Source: Bacteroidota bacterium (GTDB lineage Bacteria > Bacteroidota > Bacteroidia > NS11-12g > UBA9320). From it: a DNA stretch of 64,000 nt. A model generated the notes under the pieces. That model saw only the letters and a program-made list of their open reading frames with translations, was not told where the DNA came from and ran no database searches. Of this stretch, positions 45,250 to 53,984 are shown piece after piece. Every line of letters begins with the position of its first letter. Positions within the stretch are counted from its first letter, which is position 1. The stretch spans positions 1 to 64,000 of the forward strand of contig JAIBDD010000012.1 of NCBI GenBank assembly GCA_024679565.1, given 5' to 3'. The position numbers and the translations under genes were made by a program.

Positions 45250-46317
45250 ATGCCACTATACATGGACATCCACACAGTTGATACTGACGAATTTTCGGCT
45301 GAAGATGTGGTGAAAGCACATATGGAAGACCTCGCTATTCAGGACAATTTTGGTGTAAAGCAACTGAAGTATTGGGTAAATGAGCAAGCCAAGACCATCT
45401 TTTGTTTGATGGAAGGTCCAGATAAAGATGCGTGTAATCAAGTGCATCTTCAGTCACATGGAAACACCGCATGTAACATCATTGAGGTAGCAGACAATGA
45501 GTACAATTTGTTTATGGGACAAGGCTCAGATATAAATGATCTTGCAACCACCAACTCAGGAGAACTTGACCCAGGGTATAGAACAATCCTTTTAACCAAT
45601 ATTGTGGCTTTCAAAAAAGAAGACCAAGAAATACACAGACAAGTATTGAAGGTTATTACCGATCACAACGGTATAATCGTCCGAGAACCAGATCATCAAA
45701 CGATGGCAACGTTCATGTATGCCGATGACGCAATAACATGTGCAACAGCCCTTAAAGAATTATTTGACGTTAAAAACGAAAGTCTGGAATATAATTTGGC
45801 CGTTGTAAGCGGTAGACCTGTAGACGAAGAAGGTGAAACGTTTTTTAAGGAAACAAAGTTGAGGGTTAATGGTCTATGCGCATTAGGCTTGAACCGAATG
45901 CTATATCTCGACAAGGAAACGATTGCTTTATCCAACAAAGAACTGTCAGGTCACTACGAAAAACATAACAACTTTACCGTTTTAGATAATGATGACCTTC
46001 GTTTCTCGACATATCTGTCTAAGATTATTCAAGACAACCTTACACGATCTGACTTTACCACCGCTGGGTTATTTACCTCACTGGGCTTTAGTAAATCGCA
46101 AGCAAGTCGAAAAATTAAGGTCTTAACTGGGATGTCACCAAATCAACTAATACAAGAGTCTCGTTTGCTTACTGCACTAAGTGCAATGGGGAATTCCCAA
46201 AAAACAATAGCTGAAATAGGCTATGATTCTGGTTTTAATAGCCCTACTTATTTTACCAGGGTTTTTAAGAAACGCTTTAGGGTTTCTCCCACAGATTTTG
46301 CTTTACAATTAGTATAA
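45250..46317 (+). CDS. Three-domain regulator: DUF4242, decayed nucleotide-cyclase domain, AraC DNA-binding domain
   Basis: A 355-residue cytosolic protein. Residues 1-90 match DUF4242 (MPLYMDIHTVDTDEFSAEDV; VHLQSHGNTACNIIEV), a small fold whose Streptomyces member binds nickel. Residues of about 108-235 follow the class III cyclase pattern (RTILLTNIVAFKKEDQEIHR; HNGIIVREPDHQTMATF), but the first metal Asp is Asn117 and GDG is PDH (147-149), so activity is unlikely. Residues 250-355 are an AraC-type HTH pair (FTTAGLFTSLGFSKSQASRK; KTIAEIGYDSGFNSPTYFTR). It likely senses a ligand and controls the downstream nitrilase and DinB genes. Confidence 0.82.
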   Translation: MPLYMDIHTVDTDEFSAEDVVKAHMEDLAIQDNFGVKQLKYWVNEQAKTIFCLMEGPDKDACNQVHLQSHGNTACNIIEVADNEYNLFMGQGSDINDLATTNSGELDPGYRTILLTNIVAFKKEDQEIHRQVLKVITDHNGIIVREPDHQTMATFMYADDAITCATALKELFDVKNESLEYNLAVVSGRPVDEEGETFFKETKLRVNGLCALGLNRMLYLDKETIALSNKELSGHYEKHNNFTVLDNDDLRFSTYLSKIIQDNLTRSDFTTAGLFTSLGFSKSQASRKIKVLTGMSPNQLIQESRLLTALSAMGNSQKTIAEIGYDSGFNSPTYFTRVFKKRFRVSPTDFALQLV

Positions 46318-46435
46318 GGGTAGAAAAATAGAAATTGAATCAATTGTTTCATCATTTGAATCAACCTTGAAATAGTTATGCCTTAACAGGCTGCAACTTT
46401 GCATCATAGAGTTTCATTAAAACAAAAGAAATAAC

Positions 46436-47356
46436 ATGATGACTAAAACAAAAATAGCAGCAGCACAATTAACACCTGTATTCCTCAATAAAGAGAAAAC
46501 GGTAAAAAAAGCATGTGAAGCAATTTTAGAAGCAGGTGCGAAAGGCGCCAAAGTAATTGTATTTCCAGAAGCATTTATATCGGGTTACCCGGATTGGGTC
46601 TGGTTAATTCCAAATAGCAAAGGAGCAGATTTAAACGCTTTGTATGTTGAACTCGTTGAAAATGCCGTAACGATCCCAGATAATTCCACAAATCAACTAT
46701 GTGAGGCAGCTAAACAAGCTGGTATTAGTGTTGTAATGGGGATGCATGAACGCAACTCCGAAACAAGTGGGACAAGTCTATACAATAGCTTATTGTTCAT
46801 AAGCGATGAAGGTGAAATAACAGGCAAACACCGTAAGTTGATACCAACCGGTGGTGAAAGGCTTATTTGGGCACAAGGAGATGGGTCTACATTCAAATCG
46901 TACGATACAAAAGCAGGAAAAATAGCAGGCTTGATTTGCTGGGAAAACTATATGCCTTTAGCCAGAAACGCAGTATATGAAACAGGTGCTCAAATACTAG
47001 CTGCACCTACTTGGGATAAAAGCCCTAACTGGCAGCAATCCATGCAGCACAACGCACGTGAAGGAGGGTTGTTCGTAGTCAGCACGTGTATGGCCATTCG
47101 CAAGAATGATATACCCGACGAATATGATTTTAAAAACCTATATCCCGAAGGAAGAGAATGGATCAATCCTGGCAATAGTTGCATCATAGATCCTAAAGGA
47201 CAAATCATTGCTGGACCATTAGAAGCCGAAGAAGGGATTCTTTACGCAGATATTGATTTAAATACAATTACGGAGGCAAAGCGCATGTTCGATGTGGTAG
47301 GTCATTATTCAAGACCTGATGTCTTCAATTTTTCAGTTAAAACCAACCAAAAATAA
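46436..47356 (+). CDS. Nitrilase (carbon-nitrogen hydrolase family)
   Basis: A 306-residue enzyme with the intact Glu-Lys-Cys triad: Glu45 in VFPEAF, Lys134 in KHRKLIPT and Cys168 in LICWENYMP. The CWENYMPLAR context is that of true nitrilases rather than amidases or beta-ureidopropionases. It hydrolyses a nitrile to acid and ammonia; the substrate is unknown. Two ATGs in tandem (46436, 46439) are possible starts. A near-match -7 element (CAACTTTG) lies about 30 nt upstream. DinB follows after 10 nt. Confidence 0.88.
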   Translation: MMTKTKIAAAQLTPVFLNKEKTVKKACEAILEAGAKGAKVIVFPEAFISGYPDWVWLIPNSKGADLNALYVELVENAVTIPDNSTNQLCEAAKQAGISVVMGMHERNSETSGTSLYNSLLFISDEGEITGKHRKLIPTGGERLIWAQGDGSTFKSYDTKAGKIAGLICWENYMPLARNAVYETGAQILAAPTWDKSPNWQQSMQHNAREGGLFVVSTCMAIRKNDIPDEYDFKNLYPEGREWINPGNSCIIDPKGQIIAGPLEAEEGILYADIDLNTITEAKRMFDVVGHYSRPDVFNFSVKTNQK

Positions 47357-47366
47357 CAAACAGAAT

Positions 47367-47855
47367 ATGTCAAATTTAAACACTCGTGCTAACGCACTAG
47401 CAGAGCGACTAATTACAGGCGCCAACACACTTGCAACCTTCGCAGAAGGATTATCAGATTCGGAATGGAACAAACCTGTTGTGGGAGATGGCCGAACAAT
47501 TGGAGTTGTAGTTCATCATGTCGCCAATGTTTATCCTCTTGAAATAGAACTTGCACAAGTTTTGGCCTCAGGTAATTCCATTACAGAAGCGACTGTGGAT
47601 GTTGTAAATGAAATGAATGCCCAGCATGCAGAAGAATTTGCACAGGTGAACAAACAAGAAACGCTGGCACTCTTACGAAAAAATAGTAAAGTGGCTGCTG
47701 ATTCGGTTCGTTCCTTCACAGATGCAGAATTGGATCAATCTGGTAAGGTATCACTGAATGCAAATGCACCTCTAACTGCTCAGTTCTTTATTGAGGACCA
47801 CGCCCTTCGTCATAGTTATCATCATTATGAAAAGATTCTACAAACTATAAAGTAA
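47367..47855 (+). CDS. DinB-family putative metalloenzyme
   Basis: A 162-residue four-helix protein with DinB-type histidines: the HH pair in VVVHHVANVYP and the HxxxH in DHALRHSYHHY near the end, which would hold a divalent metal. Family members include mycothiol- or bacillithiol-dependent S-transferases; no such thiol pathway is visible here. Linked to the nitrilase (10-nt gap), it may detoxify or process a product of nitrile metabolism. That link is inference. Confidence 0.75.
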   Translation: MSNLNTRANALAERLITGANTLATFAEGLSDSEWNKPVVGDGRTIGVVVHHVANVYPLEIELAQVLASGNSITEATVDVVNEMNAQHAEEFAQVNKQETLALLRKNSKVAADSVRSFTDAELDQSGKVSLNANAPLTAQFFIEDHALRHSYHHYEKILQTIK

Positions 47856-47899
47856 TGTTTGAACGTTTTTACCCGTGATACAACCAACCACGTTATGCT

Positions 47900-47907
47900 T
47901 AATTTTG
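47900..47907 (+). promoter_or_regulatory. -7 promoter element (TAATTTTG), probable leaderless start
   Basis: An exact TAnnTTTG ending 4 nt before the ATG at 47912. Confidence 0.55.
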
Positions 47908-47911
47908 GCAC

Positions 47912-48649
47912 ATGAAAAATAAACTCCTTGGGTTATTGGCTTTGGTTGTAACAGGATGTACGTCAAATACGTCAACGGAAACAAAGAATCCAGAAAAGAT
48001 TGAGAAGCAAGAGGAAGAGCATGAGATACAGGATTTCTATTTTCCACTTTCCGACACGATGGTTCCAACAACATATACGTACGAAGTAGTTACGGCTTCG
48101 AAAGACAAGTCACCTGAACATTATTTTGAGTTTTTAGAGTTTAAGAGAAATGACGACGGGTATTATACATTTAGTAGGTACGAAAAGTCACAGAACTTAG
48201 TTGACAGTATGGTCTTTGATTTAGACGAACACGGAGCCAATGTCGTACATCACTTTATTAAGACACAAGAGAACGACTTTGTAAAAGCCAGTGTAAACCC
48301 AAAGCTTATTTTTCCGTGGAAAAGAGAGTTAAATGGACGTATGACAAATAACTTTAGCTACATGTCGGTTGTTAATGGCAAGCCTACTTCTACAATGGTG
48401 AATGTAAACAATGGATTTGTTGGATTTTTGGAGGTAGACAACGCTTTGTCCAACGAAAATAAGTGTATCAAAATCGTACACCAGACCGAAGCGAGGTTTG
48501 AAGATATGAGTACAAAAAAGGTATATAATTATTCTTCGAAGGGTGAAATAATTGATTTAAAGGGAATCGGAGTGTATAAATCTATAGAAATGAACAACCA
48601 CGGAGACACCACGATAAAGAAACTAGTTGATATAAAAAGAGATAGGTAA
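47912..48649 (+). CDS. Lipoprotein of unknown function
   Basis: A 245-residue protein with lipobox LALVVTGC (Cys16) and a Thr/Glu/Lys-rich linker (to about 40). The rest is beta-rich (YTYEVVTASKDKSPEHYFEF; HFIKTQENDFVKASV) with no recognisable domain. Monocistronic by its own promoter box; the DUF2200 gene follows after 47 nt. Confidence 0.65.
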   Translation: MKNKLLGLLALVVTGCTSNTSTETKNPEKIEKQEEEHEIQDFYFPLSDTMVPTTYTYEVVTASKDKSPEHYFEFLEFKRNDDGYYTFSRYEKSQNLVDSMVFDLDEHGANVVHHFIKTQENDFVKASVNPKLIFPWKRELNGRMTNNFSYMSVVNGKPTSTMVNVNNGFVGFLEVDNALSNENKCIKIVHQTEARFEDMSTKKVYNYSSKGEIIDLKGIGVYKSIEMNNHGDTTIKKLVDIKRDR

Positions 48650-48696
48650 TTCAAGACATTTCTTGAATTGACAGCGCTACTAAATATTCAGGGATA

Positions 48697-49077
48697 ATGA
48701 CTACAACACCAGAACACGACGCACGTATTGCGAAATTGACTTTTGCCTCTGTTTACCCTAGTTACGTAGATAAGGTTAAAAAAAAGGGTAGAAGTGTTGA
48801 AGAACTGCATGAGGTGATTACTTGGTTGACGGGCTTCAACGACGATACTATTCAATCTCTGATTGATGAGAAAGCGACCTTCGAATCATTTTTCGAGCGG
48901 ACAAATTTGCATCCAAATGCAACATTAATCAAAGGAGTAATCTGTGGATACCGAATTGAGGAAATTGTTTCGCCACTCACCAAACAGGCCCGTTATATGG
49001 ACAAACTCGTAGACGAATTAGCGAAGGGTCGTAAAATGGATAAGATATTACGTAGCCTCTATGAGATAGGAAGGTGA
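48697..49077 (+). CDS. DUF2200 protein
   Basis: A 126-residue helical soluble protein matching the DUF2200 family (ARIAKLTFASVYPSYVDKVK; DEKATFESFFERTNLHPNA; RYMDKLVDELAKGRKMDKIL). Family function is unknown; members often occur singly. No promoter box match. The DUF2200 gene and the preceding lipoprotein may be co-transcribed. Confidence 0.8.
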   Translation: MTTTPEHDARIAKLTFASVYPSYVDKVKKKGRSVEELHEVITWLTGFNDDTIQSLIDEKATFESFFERTNLHPNATLIKGVICGYRIEEIVSPLTKQARYMDKLVDELAKGRKMDKILRSLYEIGR

Positions 49078-49088
49078 AACGATGAACC

Positions 49089-49117
49089 TTCAATCCTTCA
49101 GACATTCAATCCTTCAG
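49089..49117. repeat. Two direct copies of TTCAATCCTTCAG
   Basis: 13-nt direct repeats spaced 16 nt apart (49089-49101 and 49105-49117), immediately 3' of DUF2200. Each copy itself contains the shorter unit TTCA twice. Origin and function unknown. Confidence 0.6.
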
Positions 49118-49119
49118 GA

Positions 49120-49248
49120 TCATTCCCGCCCCCAATACTCACTCATGTGTGTTTCTGCCTGACGAATCCAGCTATCATTATTGATTAAGGAGTCTGACAT
49201 ATATTTCGTTTTTAGGTTATGAAGCCCAAATTTAATAAATATGGGCAC
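49120..49248 (-). other. Possible small ORF or gene remnant
   Basis: A minus-strand frame of 42 residues from a GTG at 49248 (26 residues from the ATG at 49200), ending TGA at 49120-49122. It reads protein-like: SDSLINNDSWIRQAETHMSE then YWGRE. The ATG is preceded by an A-rich stretch. Too short to identify; it could be a truncated 3' gene end. Confidence 0.3.
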
Positions 49249-49406
49249 ATAAAAGGGTTAAGAATAGATGGTAATGCGGTTTTTTATGATAGACGAAATA
49301 CGAGTTTACATGAGTGACACAGATCAATTAGGGTTGCATAATTGTAATACGCAGTAACAGGCGATTAGTTACATTTATTTCTATTTAATTGTCGTTAATT
49401 TGAACC

Positions 49407-50339
49407 ATGATTTCTGTCATCATACCGATTTACAACGAAGAACAAAATATCCTGCCCATGTATGCGCGCATGGCTGAGGTGTTTGACAAGCTAAACGTAA
49501 AACGAGAGTATATATATGTAAACGATGGGAGTGAAGATGATAGTGAACACGTTATCAAGCGATTGGCTAAGCAACATGCTGATGTAAAATACATCAATTT
49601 TAGCCGCAACTTTGGTCATCAAGTGGCTGTAAGTGCGGGTTTAGACAAGGCCGAAGGGGATAAAGTGGTAATGATTGACGCCGATGGTCAAGATCCTCCA
49701 GAAGTAATTGAAGAGTTGTATTTGAAAAGCTTAGAAGGCTTCGAAGTTGTTTATGCAAAACGTGAAAGCCGTAAGGGTGAATCTGCCATGAAAATTGCAA
49801 CAGCCAAGTGGTTTTATCGTGTGCTTAATAGAATCACGAGCTTCGAGATACCTTTGGATACAGGTGATTTTCGAATTATGGACCGCAAAGTGGTTGATCA
49901 GTTGATAAACATGCCAGAGCACCACAAATTCTTACGTGGTCAAATTTCATGGATTGGATTTAACCAAACGTATGTGTCGTTTAAGCGTGATGAACGTATG
50001 AGCGGAGAAACAGGGTACACCTATTCAAGAATGATTCGTTTGGCTTTGGATGGAATCACCTCATTTAGCAACTGGCCGCTCAGAATAGCCACCATATCTG
50101 GGTTTGTGTTTTCATTTATTGGCTTTATCCTGATTCTGTACACCTTGTATTCTAAATATTATTCAGAAACATATCAAGCAGGTTGGGCCTCACAAATGAT
50201 TACCTTAATATTTATTGGAGGTATTCAACTGATTGGGATCGGAATAATAGGAGAGTATATAAGTCGGATGAACGAAAACATTAAGGGTCGTCCTTTGTAT
50301 ATTGTAAAAGACTCTAACATTTCAGATGCATCAGATTGA
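49407..50339 (+). CDS. Polyprenyl-phosphate glycosyltransferase, GT2 (DPMS/GtrB-like)
   Basis: A 310-residue GT-A glycosyltransferase. Nucleotide-binding YVNDGSEDDS and MIDADGQDPP acidic motifs lie in the first 100 residues. Two C-terminal membrane helices (about 230-250 and 265-290), ending GIGIIGEYISRMNENIKGRP, match GtrB/ArnC/DPMS-like enzymes that load a sugar onto undecaprenyl phosphate. It probably supplies a sugar for surface glycan or protein modification. The acceptor flippase and transferase are not adjacent. The next gene overlaps by 14 nt. Confidence 0.87.
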   Translation: MISVIIPIYNEEQNILPMYARMAEVFDKLNVKREYIYVNDGSEDDSEHVIKRLAKQHADVKYINFSRNFGHQVAVSAGLDKAEGDKVVMIDADGQDPPEVIEELYLKSLEGFEVVYAKRESRKGESAMKIATAKWFYRVLNRITSFEIPLDTGDFRIMDRKVVDQLINMPEHHKFLRGQISWIGFNQTYVSFKRDERMSGETGYTYSRMIRLALDGITSFSNWPLRIATISGFVFSFIGFILILYTLYSKYYSETYQAGWASQMITLIFIGGIQLIGIGIIGEYISRMNENIKGRPLYIVKDSNISDASD

Positions 50340-50898
50340 GCCACATTATTTATGGCGCCATGTGTACAAAGCGAGTAACGACCCCAATAGCCCGTTTTAT
50401 CAAACACAACACAGCCAATTCGAATTCACCAATAAGATTTACAATTACTTGGTGCACCCACAATGGGATTATTTCGGCAGTGAAACGTTATTGCTAAAAG
50501 TCCTTTTTGTTGACTACGATGTCAAATATGCGGTGATCGAAATGATTGGCGAATGGAATGATACCATACACAATGATATCGCAATACTCAAGCGAGAGGT
50601 GATTGATGAAATGATTGATTTAGGCATTGAAAAGTTTATCATTCTTGGAGAAAACATATTGAATTTTCATCCAAGTGACGATGCTTATTACCAAGAATGG
50701 TGGGAAGATACACCGGGAGGTTGGGTTGCCTTTTTACATTGTCGCGACCATATTTTACAAGAAATGGAATCCGTTGGAATTGGAAACTTCATACGTCTTG
50801 AGGAAGAAGATGAAAACACCTGGAATTGGAAAACCAAAAAACCTGAACATCTATTTGAAATCGTTGATGAGATGATGATGAAGACGTTAGAAATGTAA
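50326..50898 (+). CDS. Conserved-looking cytosolic protein, function unknown
   Basis: A 190-residue acidic, Trp-rich soluble protein (WRHVYKASNDPNSPFYQ; EWWEDTPGGWVAFLHCRDHI). No signal peptide, membrane segment or known motif. It overlaps the glycosyltransferase gene by 14 nt and is therefore co-translated, hinting at a common pathway. From memory, similar proteins are restricted to Bacteroidota, not checked. Confidence 0.65.
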   Translation: MHQIEPHYLWRHVYKASNDPNSPFYQTQHSQFEFTNKIYNYLVHPQWDYFGSETLLLKVLFVDYDVKYAVIEMIGEWNDTIHNDIAILKREVIDEMIDLGIEKFIILGENILNFHPSDDAYYQEWWEDTPGGWVAFLHCRDHILQEMESVGIGNFIRLEEEDENTWNWKTKKPEHLFEIVDEMMMKTLEM

Positions 50899-51025
50899 AT
50901 GTTGAAATGGGACCCTTTTTGTACCCGTGACGCAGGGTCATCTACAAGCCAATTCGAAACAATAATAGAATACTTCTATCTGTGGCAATTGAATGCGCAG
51001 GCTAATTTACCGCATCAACACAGTA

Positions 51026-52294
51026 TTAGTCGTCAGGGTCAATCTTCAACCGAACCGTCTCAATCCGGTGGTCTTCAGAATGCAATATGGTAAAGATAAA
51101 GCGGCCAAGATCGATGGTATCCCCTTCGTTAGGAATACTCTGATGCTCTGAAATAATGAATCCGCCAAGGGTTTCGTAATCGCCCTCTGGAACCTTTAAG
51201 TTGTATTTTTCATTAAGAAAATCAACTTCCAGCTTAGCTGATAATTCATATTCTAAATCAGATATTTTTTTATCAATGACGTCGGTTTGATCGTCATGTT
51301 CGTCTTCAATTTCGCCAAAAATTTCTTCGATAATGTCTTCGGTTGTTACAATGCCTGATGTCCCACCAAACTCATCCACTACAACCGCAATACTCTTCCT
51401 GTTGATGGTAAACTCATTTAACATTTCATTGGCGAGTTTCGATTCTGTGGTTATTAGTATAGGGATAAGAATAGAACTAATGTTTTTGGGTTCTTTGAAT
51501 AAATCAATGTGGTGCACATATCCGATGATGTTGTCAATCGTGTCGCGATACACCAATAACTTGCTATGCCCACTTTCCATAAACAAGGCTAACAAATCCT
51601 CAACAGAGCTATTTAAATCGATGGCCACTAATGCTGTACGCGGCACCATACATTCTCTTATTTGAACGCTTCCGAAGTCTAAGGCATTTTTAAGGATGTC
51701 GGTGTCTACGTCACGATCATCTTCGTGTTTGTGCTTCTGACTTTCTGTGATATAATGGTCAAGATCCAAACGGCTGAAAGTTGGACTCTCTTCGGTGAAT
51801 TCTTTATTTAAGAAAATCCGGAGCATTCGCTTGGCCATCCACAAGGTAAAACGCACGATGGGCGATAAGAGCTTTGCGAAAAATTGAAAGGGGTAAATAA
51901 GTACACTTAGGATTCCTGTGGGGTTGATTCTGAAAAGCGCTTTTGGAACAAATTCAGCCAACACCAAAACGATAAGGGTCGAAATAAATGTAATTACGAG
52001 CATTTGCCCAATACCTTCAAGGTGTAACCCAAATACATCCGAAAGACTACGGTTTAGCAAGTTTTCCATGGCCAAACCATAAATCACAATAGCGATGTTG
52101 TTTCCAACAAGAATGGTACTTATAAATCTGGATGGCGTTTTGATATATTTAGCGCAAACCATAGCCCATTTTACACCTTGTCCACTCTTTAATTCAATAC
52201 GTAACTTATTCGCTGATAAGAAAGCGATTTCAAGCCCTGAAAAGAAAGCTGATAAAAGAAGGGTAAAGAGAATTACTAAAAAGGAAGATTCCAT
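51026..52294 (-). CDS. CorC/HlyC-family membrane protein (CNNM, CBS and transporter-associated domains)
   Basis: A 422-residue protein from the ATG at 52294. N-terminal CNNM/DUF21 membrane domain with about four helices (1-180, e.g. FLVILFTLLLSAFFSGLEIA). Then a paired CBS domain (about 205-320; IDLNSSVEDLLALFMESGHS and FGGTSGIVTTEDIIEEIFGE), and a CorC_HlyC domain at the end (YETLGGFIISEHQSIPNEGD). The family includes Mg/Co efflux proteins, and in flavobacteria the gliding protein GldE. GldE assignment cannot be made without GldD nearby. Its own -7 box (52310-52317) lies 15 nt upstream. Confidence 0.85.
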   Translation of the reverse strand: MESSFLVILFTLLLSAFFSGLEIAFLSANKLRIELKSGQGVKWAMVCAKYIKTPSRFISTILVGNNIAIVIYGLAMENLLNRSLSDVFGLHLEGIGQMLVITFISTLIVLVLAEFVPKALFRINPTGILSVLIYPFQFFAKLLSPIVRFTLWMAKRMLRIFLNKEFTEESPTFSRLDLDHYITESQKHKHEDDRDVDTDILKNALDFGSVQIRECMVPRTALVAIDLNSSVEDLLALFMESGHSKLLVYRDTIDNIIGYVHHIDLFKEPKNISSILIPILITTESKLANEMLNEFTINRKSIAVVVDEFGGTSGIVTTEDIIEEIFGEIEDEHDDQTDVIDKKISDLEYELSAKLEVDFLNEKYNLKVPEGDYETLGGFIISEHQSIPNEGDTIDLGRFIFTILHSEDHRIETVRLKIDPDD

Positions 52295-52309
52295 AGTGCT
52301 TGCGCAATA

Positions 52310-52317
52310 CAAAAGTA
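52310..52317 (-). promoter_or_regulatory. -7 promoter element (TACTTTTG) for the CorC/HlyC gene
   Basis: An exact TAnnTTTG on the minus strand, 15 nt before the ATG at 52294. It is divergent from the gltX promoter in a 90-nt gap. Confidence 0.5.
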
Positions 52318-52363
52318 TGGAAATTATTGAATTCTAGGGCTTTCCCTACCCAAGTCAAACACT

Positions 52364-52371
52364 TATTTTTG
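52364..52371 (+). promoter_or_regulatory. -7 promoter element (TATTTTTG) for gltX
   Basis: An exact TAnnTTTG ending 13 nt before the gltX ATG. Confidence 0.5.
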
Positions 52372-52384
52372 CGGCGTTTTACTC

Positions 52385-53917
52385 ATGGATAGAAAAGTTC
52401 GCGTACGTTTTGCGCCCAGTCCAACAGGACCTTTACATATTGGTGGTGTGCGCACCGCCTTGTTCAATTATTTGTTTGCCAAAAAACATGGTGGTGATTT
52501 CATTCTGCGAATTGAAGACACCGACCAAAAACGATTTGTTGAAGGTGCTGAAGCCTACATTAATGAATCTCTTGAATGGTTAGGTATTTCTCCTGATGAA
52601 GGAGTTGTTCAGGGAGGGGAGTATGCCCCATACCGACAAAGTGAACGTATGTCGATGTACAAACAATACGCCGATCAATTAATTGAGGCGGGTCATGCCT
52701 ATTACGCTTTTGATACTTCTGAGGAATTAGACGAAATGCGTAAGAAGCTAGAGGCCGCCCGAATGAGTGCCAAGTACGATGCAACCTCTCGAATGAATAT
52801 GAAGAACTCTTTGAGTTTGAGTCAGGATGAGGTGAACAAACGTCTAGAAAATGGCGATCCGTATGTGATTAGAATTAAGCTTCCACGTAAAGAAGAAGTT
52901 CGGTTTCATGATGAAGTACGTGGTTGGGTTGTTGTGCATACCAGTCAAATGGACGACAAAGTTTTGCTTAAGCAAGATGGTTTGCCAACGTACCATTTAG
53001 CAAACGTTGTTGACGACCATATTATGGAAATTACGCATGTAATACGCGGTGAAGAATGGTTGCCTTCTGCTCCATTACATGTGTTGCTATACCGATATTT
53101 AGGATGGGAAGAAACCATGCCCAAATTTGCCCATTTGTCTTTGCTATTAAAGCCTGACGGAAAGGGGAAATTAAGTAAACGAGATGGAGACCGATTAGGA
53201 TTTCCGGTGTTTCCTTTAGAATGGACTGATCCAAAATCGAATGAAATTAGTTCCGGTTATCGGGAAGGTGGATACCTGCCAGATGCTGTTTTAAACATGT
53301 TGGCTCTTTTAGGTTGGCACCCTTCAGACAATCAAGAAATGTTTACGTTGGATGAATTGGTAGAAGCATTCTCACTAGAAAAAGTGTCAAAAAGTGGAGC
53401 CAAATTCGATGCCGATAAAGCGAAATGGTTTAACAACCGGTATTTGCAGTCTATGGATAACCAAATATTGGCAGACTTGTTAAAGCCAATGATTGCGGAA
53501 AAAGGGTGGGAGAGTGACAATGATTACCTTGTCGACGTTGTGACGATGGTTAAGGAAAAAGTAAACTTTGCGCCTGAAATTTTGGCTGTTTCTGAATACT
53601 TTTTTGTTGATCCAACGTCGTACGATGAAAAAGCGGTTAAGAAAAAATGGAAGGGTGAAACTCCTCAAGTAATTACTGATTTGGCCGATGTTTTTTCAGG
53701 TATGGAAGACTTTTCAGCCGATGATATTCAAGCGAAGTTTAGTGCTTTTGCGGAGGATAAAGGAGTGTCTCCAGGTTCAATAATGCAACCACTACGATTG
53801 TCTGTTAGTGGTATGGCAGGTGGACCGCCCATATTTGATATGCTGGCTTTGTTAGGAAAAGATGTTGTTGTGTCGCGTATGCAAGTAGCAAACGACCGGA
53901 TAACTTCTACAGTTTAG
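52385..53917 (+). CDS. gltX: Glutamate-tRNA ligase
   Basis: A 510-residue class I aminoacyl-tRNA synthetase (EC 6.1.1.17). The HIGH motif appears as FAPSPTGPLHIGGVRTALFN and the KMSKS loop as KLSKRDG. The Bacteroidota-specific insertion and the C-terminal anticodon-binding domain (from about 340) are present, with length as expected. It charges tRNA-Glu (and perhaps tRNA-Gln, for later transamidation) in the cytosol. No other domain or duplicate copy is seen. Confidence 0.96.
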   Translation: MDRKVRVRFAPSPTGPLHIGGVRTALFNYLFAKKHGGDFILRIEDTDQKRFVEGAEAYINESLEWLGISPDEGVVQGGEYAPYRQSERMSMYKQYADQLIEAGHAYYAFDTSEELDEMRKKLEAARMSAKYDATSRMNMKNSLSLSQDEVNKRLENGDPYVIRIKLPRKEEVRFHDEVRGWVVVHTSQMDDKVLLKQDGLPTYHLANVVDDHIMEITHVIRGEEWLPSAPLHVLLYRYLGWEETMPKFAHLSLLLKPDGKGKLSKRDGDRLGFPVFPLEWTDPKSNEISSGYREGGYLPDAVLNMLALLGWHPSDNQEMFTLDELVEAFSLEKVSKSGAKFDADKAKWFNNRYLQSMDNQILADLLKPMIAEKGWESDNDYLVDVVTMVKEKVNFAPEILAVSEYFFVDPTSYDEKAVKKKWKGETPQVITDLADVFSGMEDFSADDIQAKFSAFAEDKGVSPGSIMQPLRLSVSGMAGGPPIFDMLALLGKDVVVSRMQVANDRITSTV

Positions 53918-53972
53918 TACAGATTTCAATCTGCTGTTTATTAGTCAATGTCGGATGAAACCAATTCTGAAG

Positions 53973-53980
53973 TAGCTTTG
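53973..53980 (+). promoter_or_regulatory. -7 promoter element (TAGCTTTG), probable leaderless start
   Basis: An exact TAnnTTTG ending 4 nt before the ATG at 53985. Confidence 0.55.
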
Positions 53981-53984
53981 TGTT

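Larger units (their letters stand above)
49078..49406. other. Gap with tandem repeat and a possible small ORF
   Basis: A gap of 329 nt. It holds a direct repeat at 49089-49117 and a possible minus-strand small ORF at 49120-49248 (both listed separately). Upstream of the glycosyltransferase start, TTAATTTG (49395-49402) is a near-match -7 element 4 nt from the ATG. Nothing else identified. Confidence 0.4.

Noticed and set aside
50899..51093. Small plus-strand frame after 50898
   Set aside because: It overlaps the 3' end of the CorC/HlyC gene and has no coding features.
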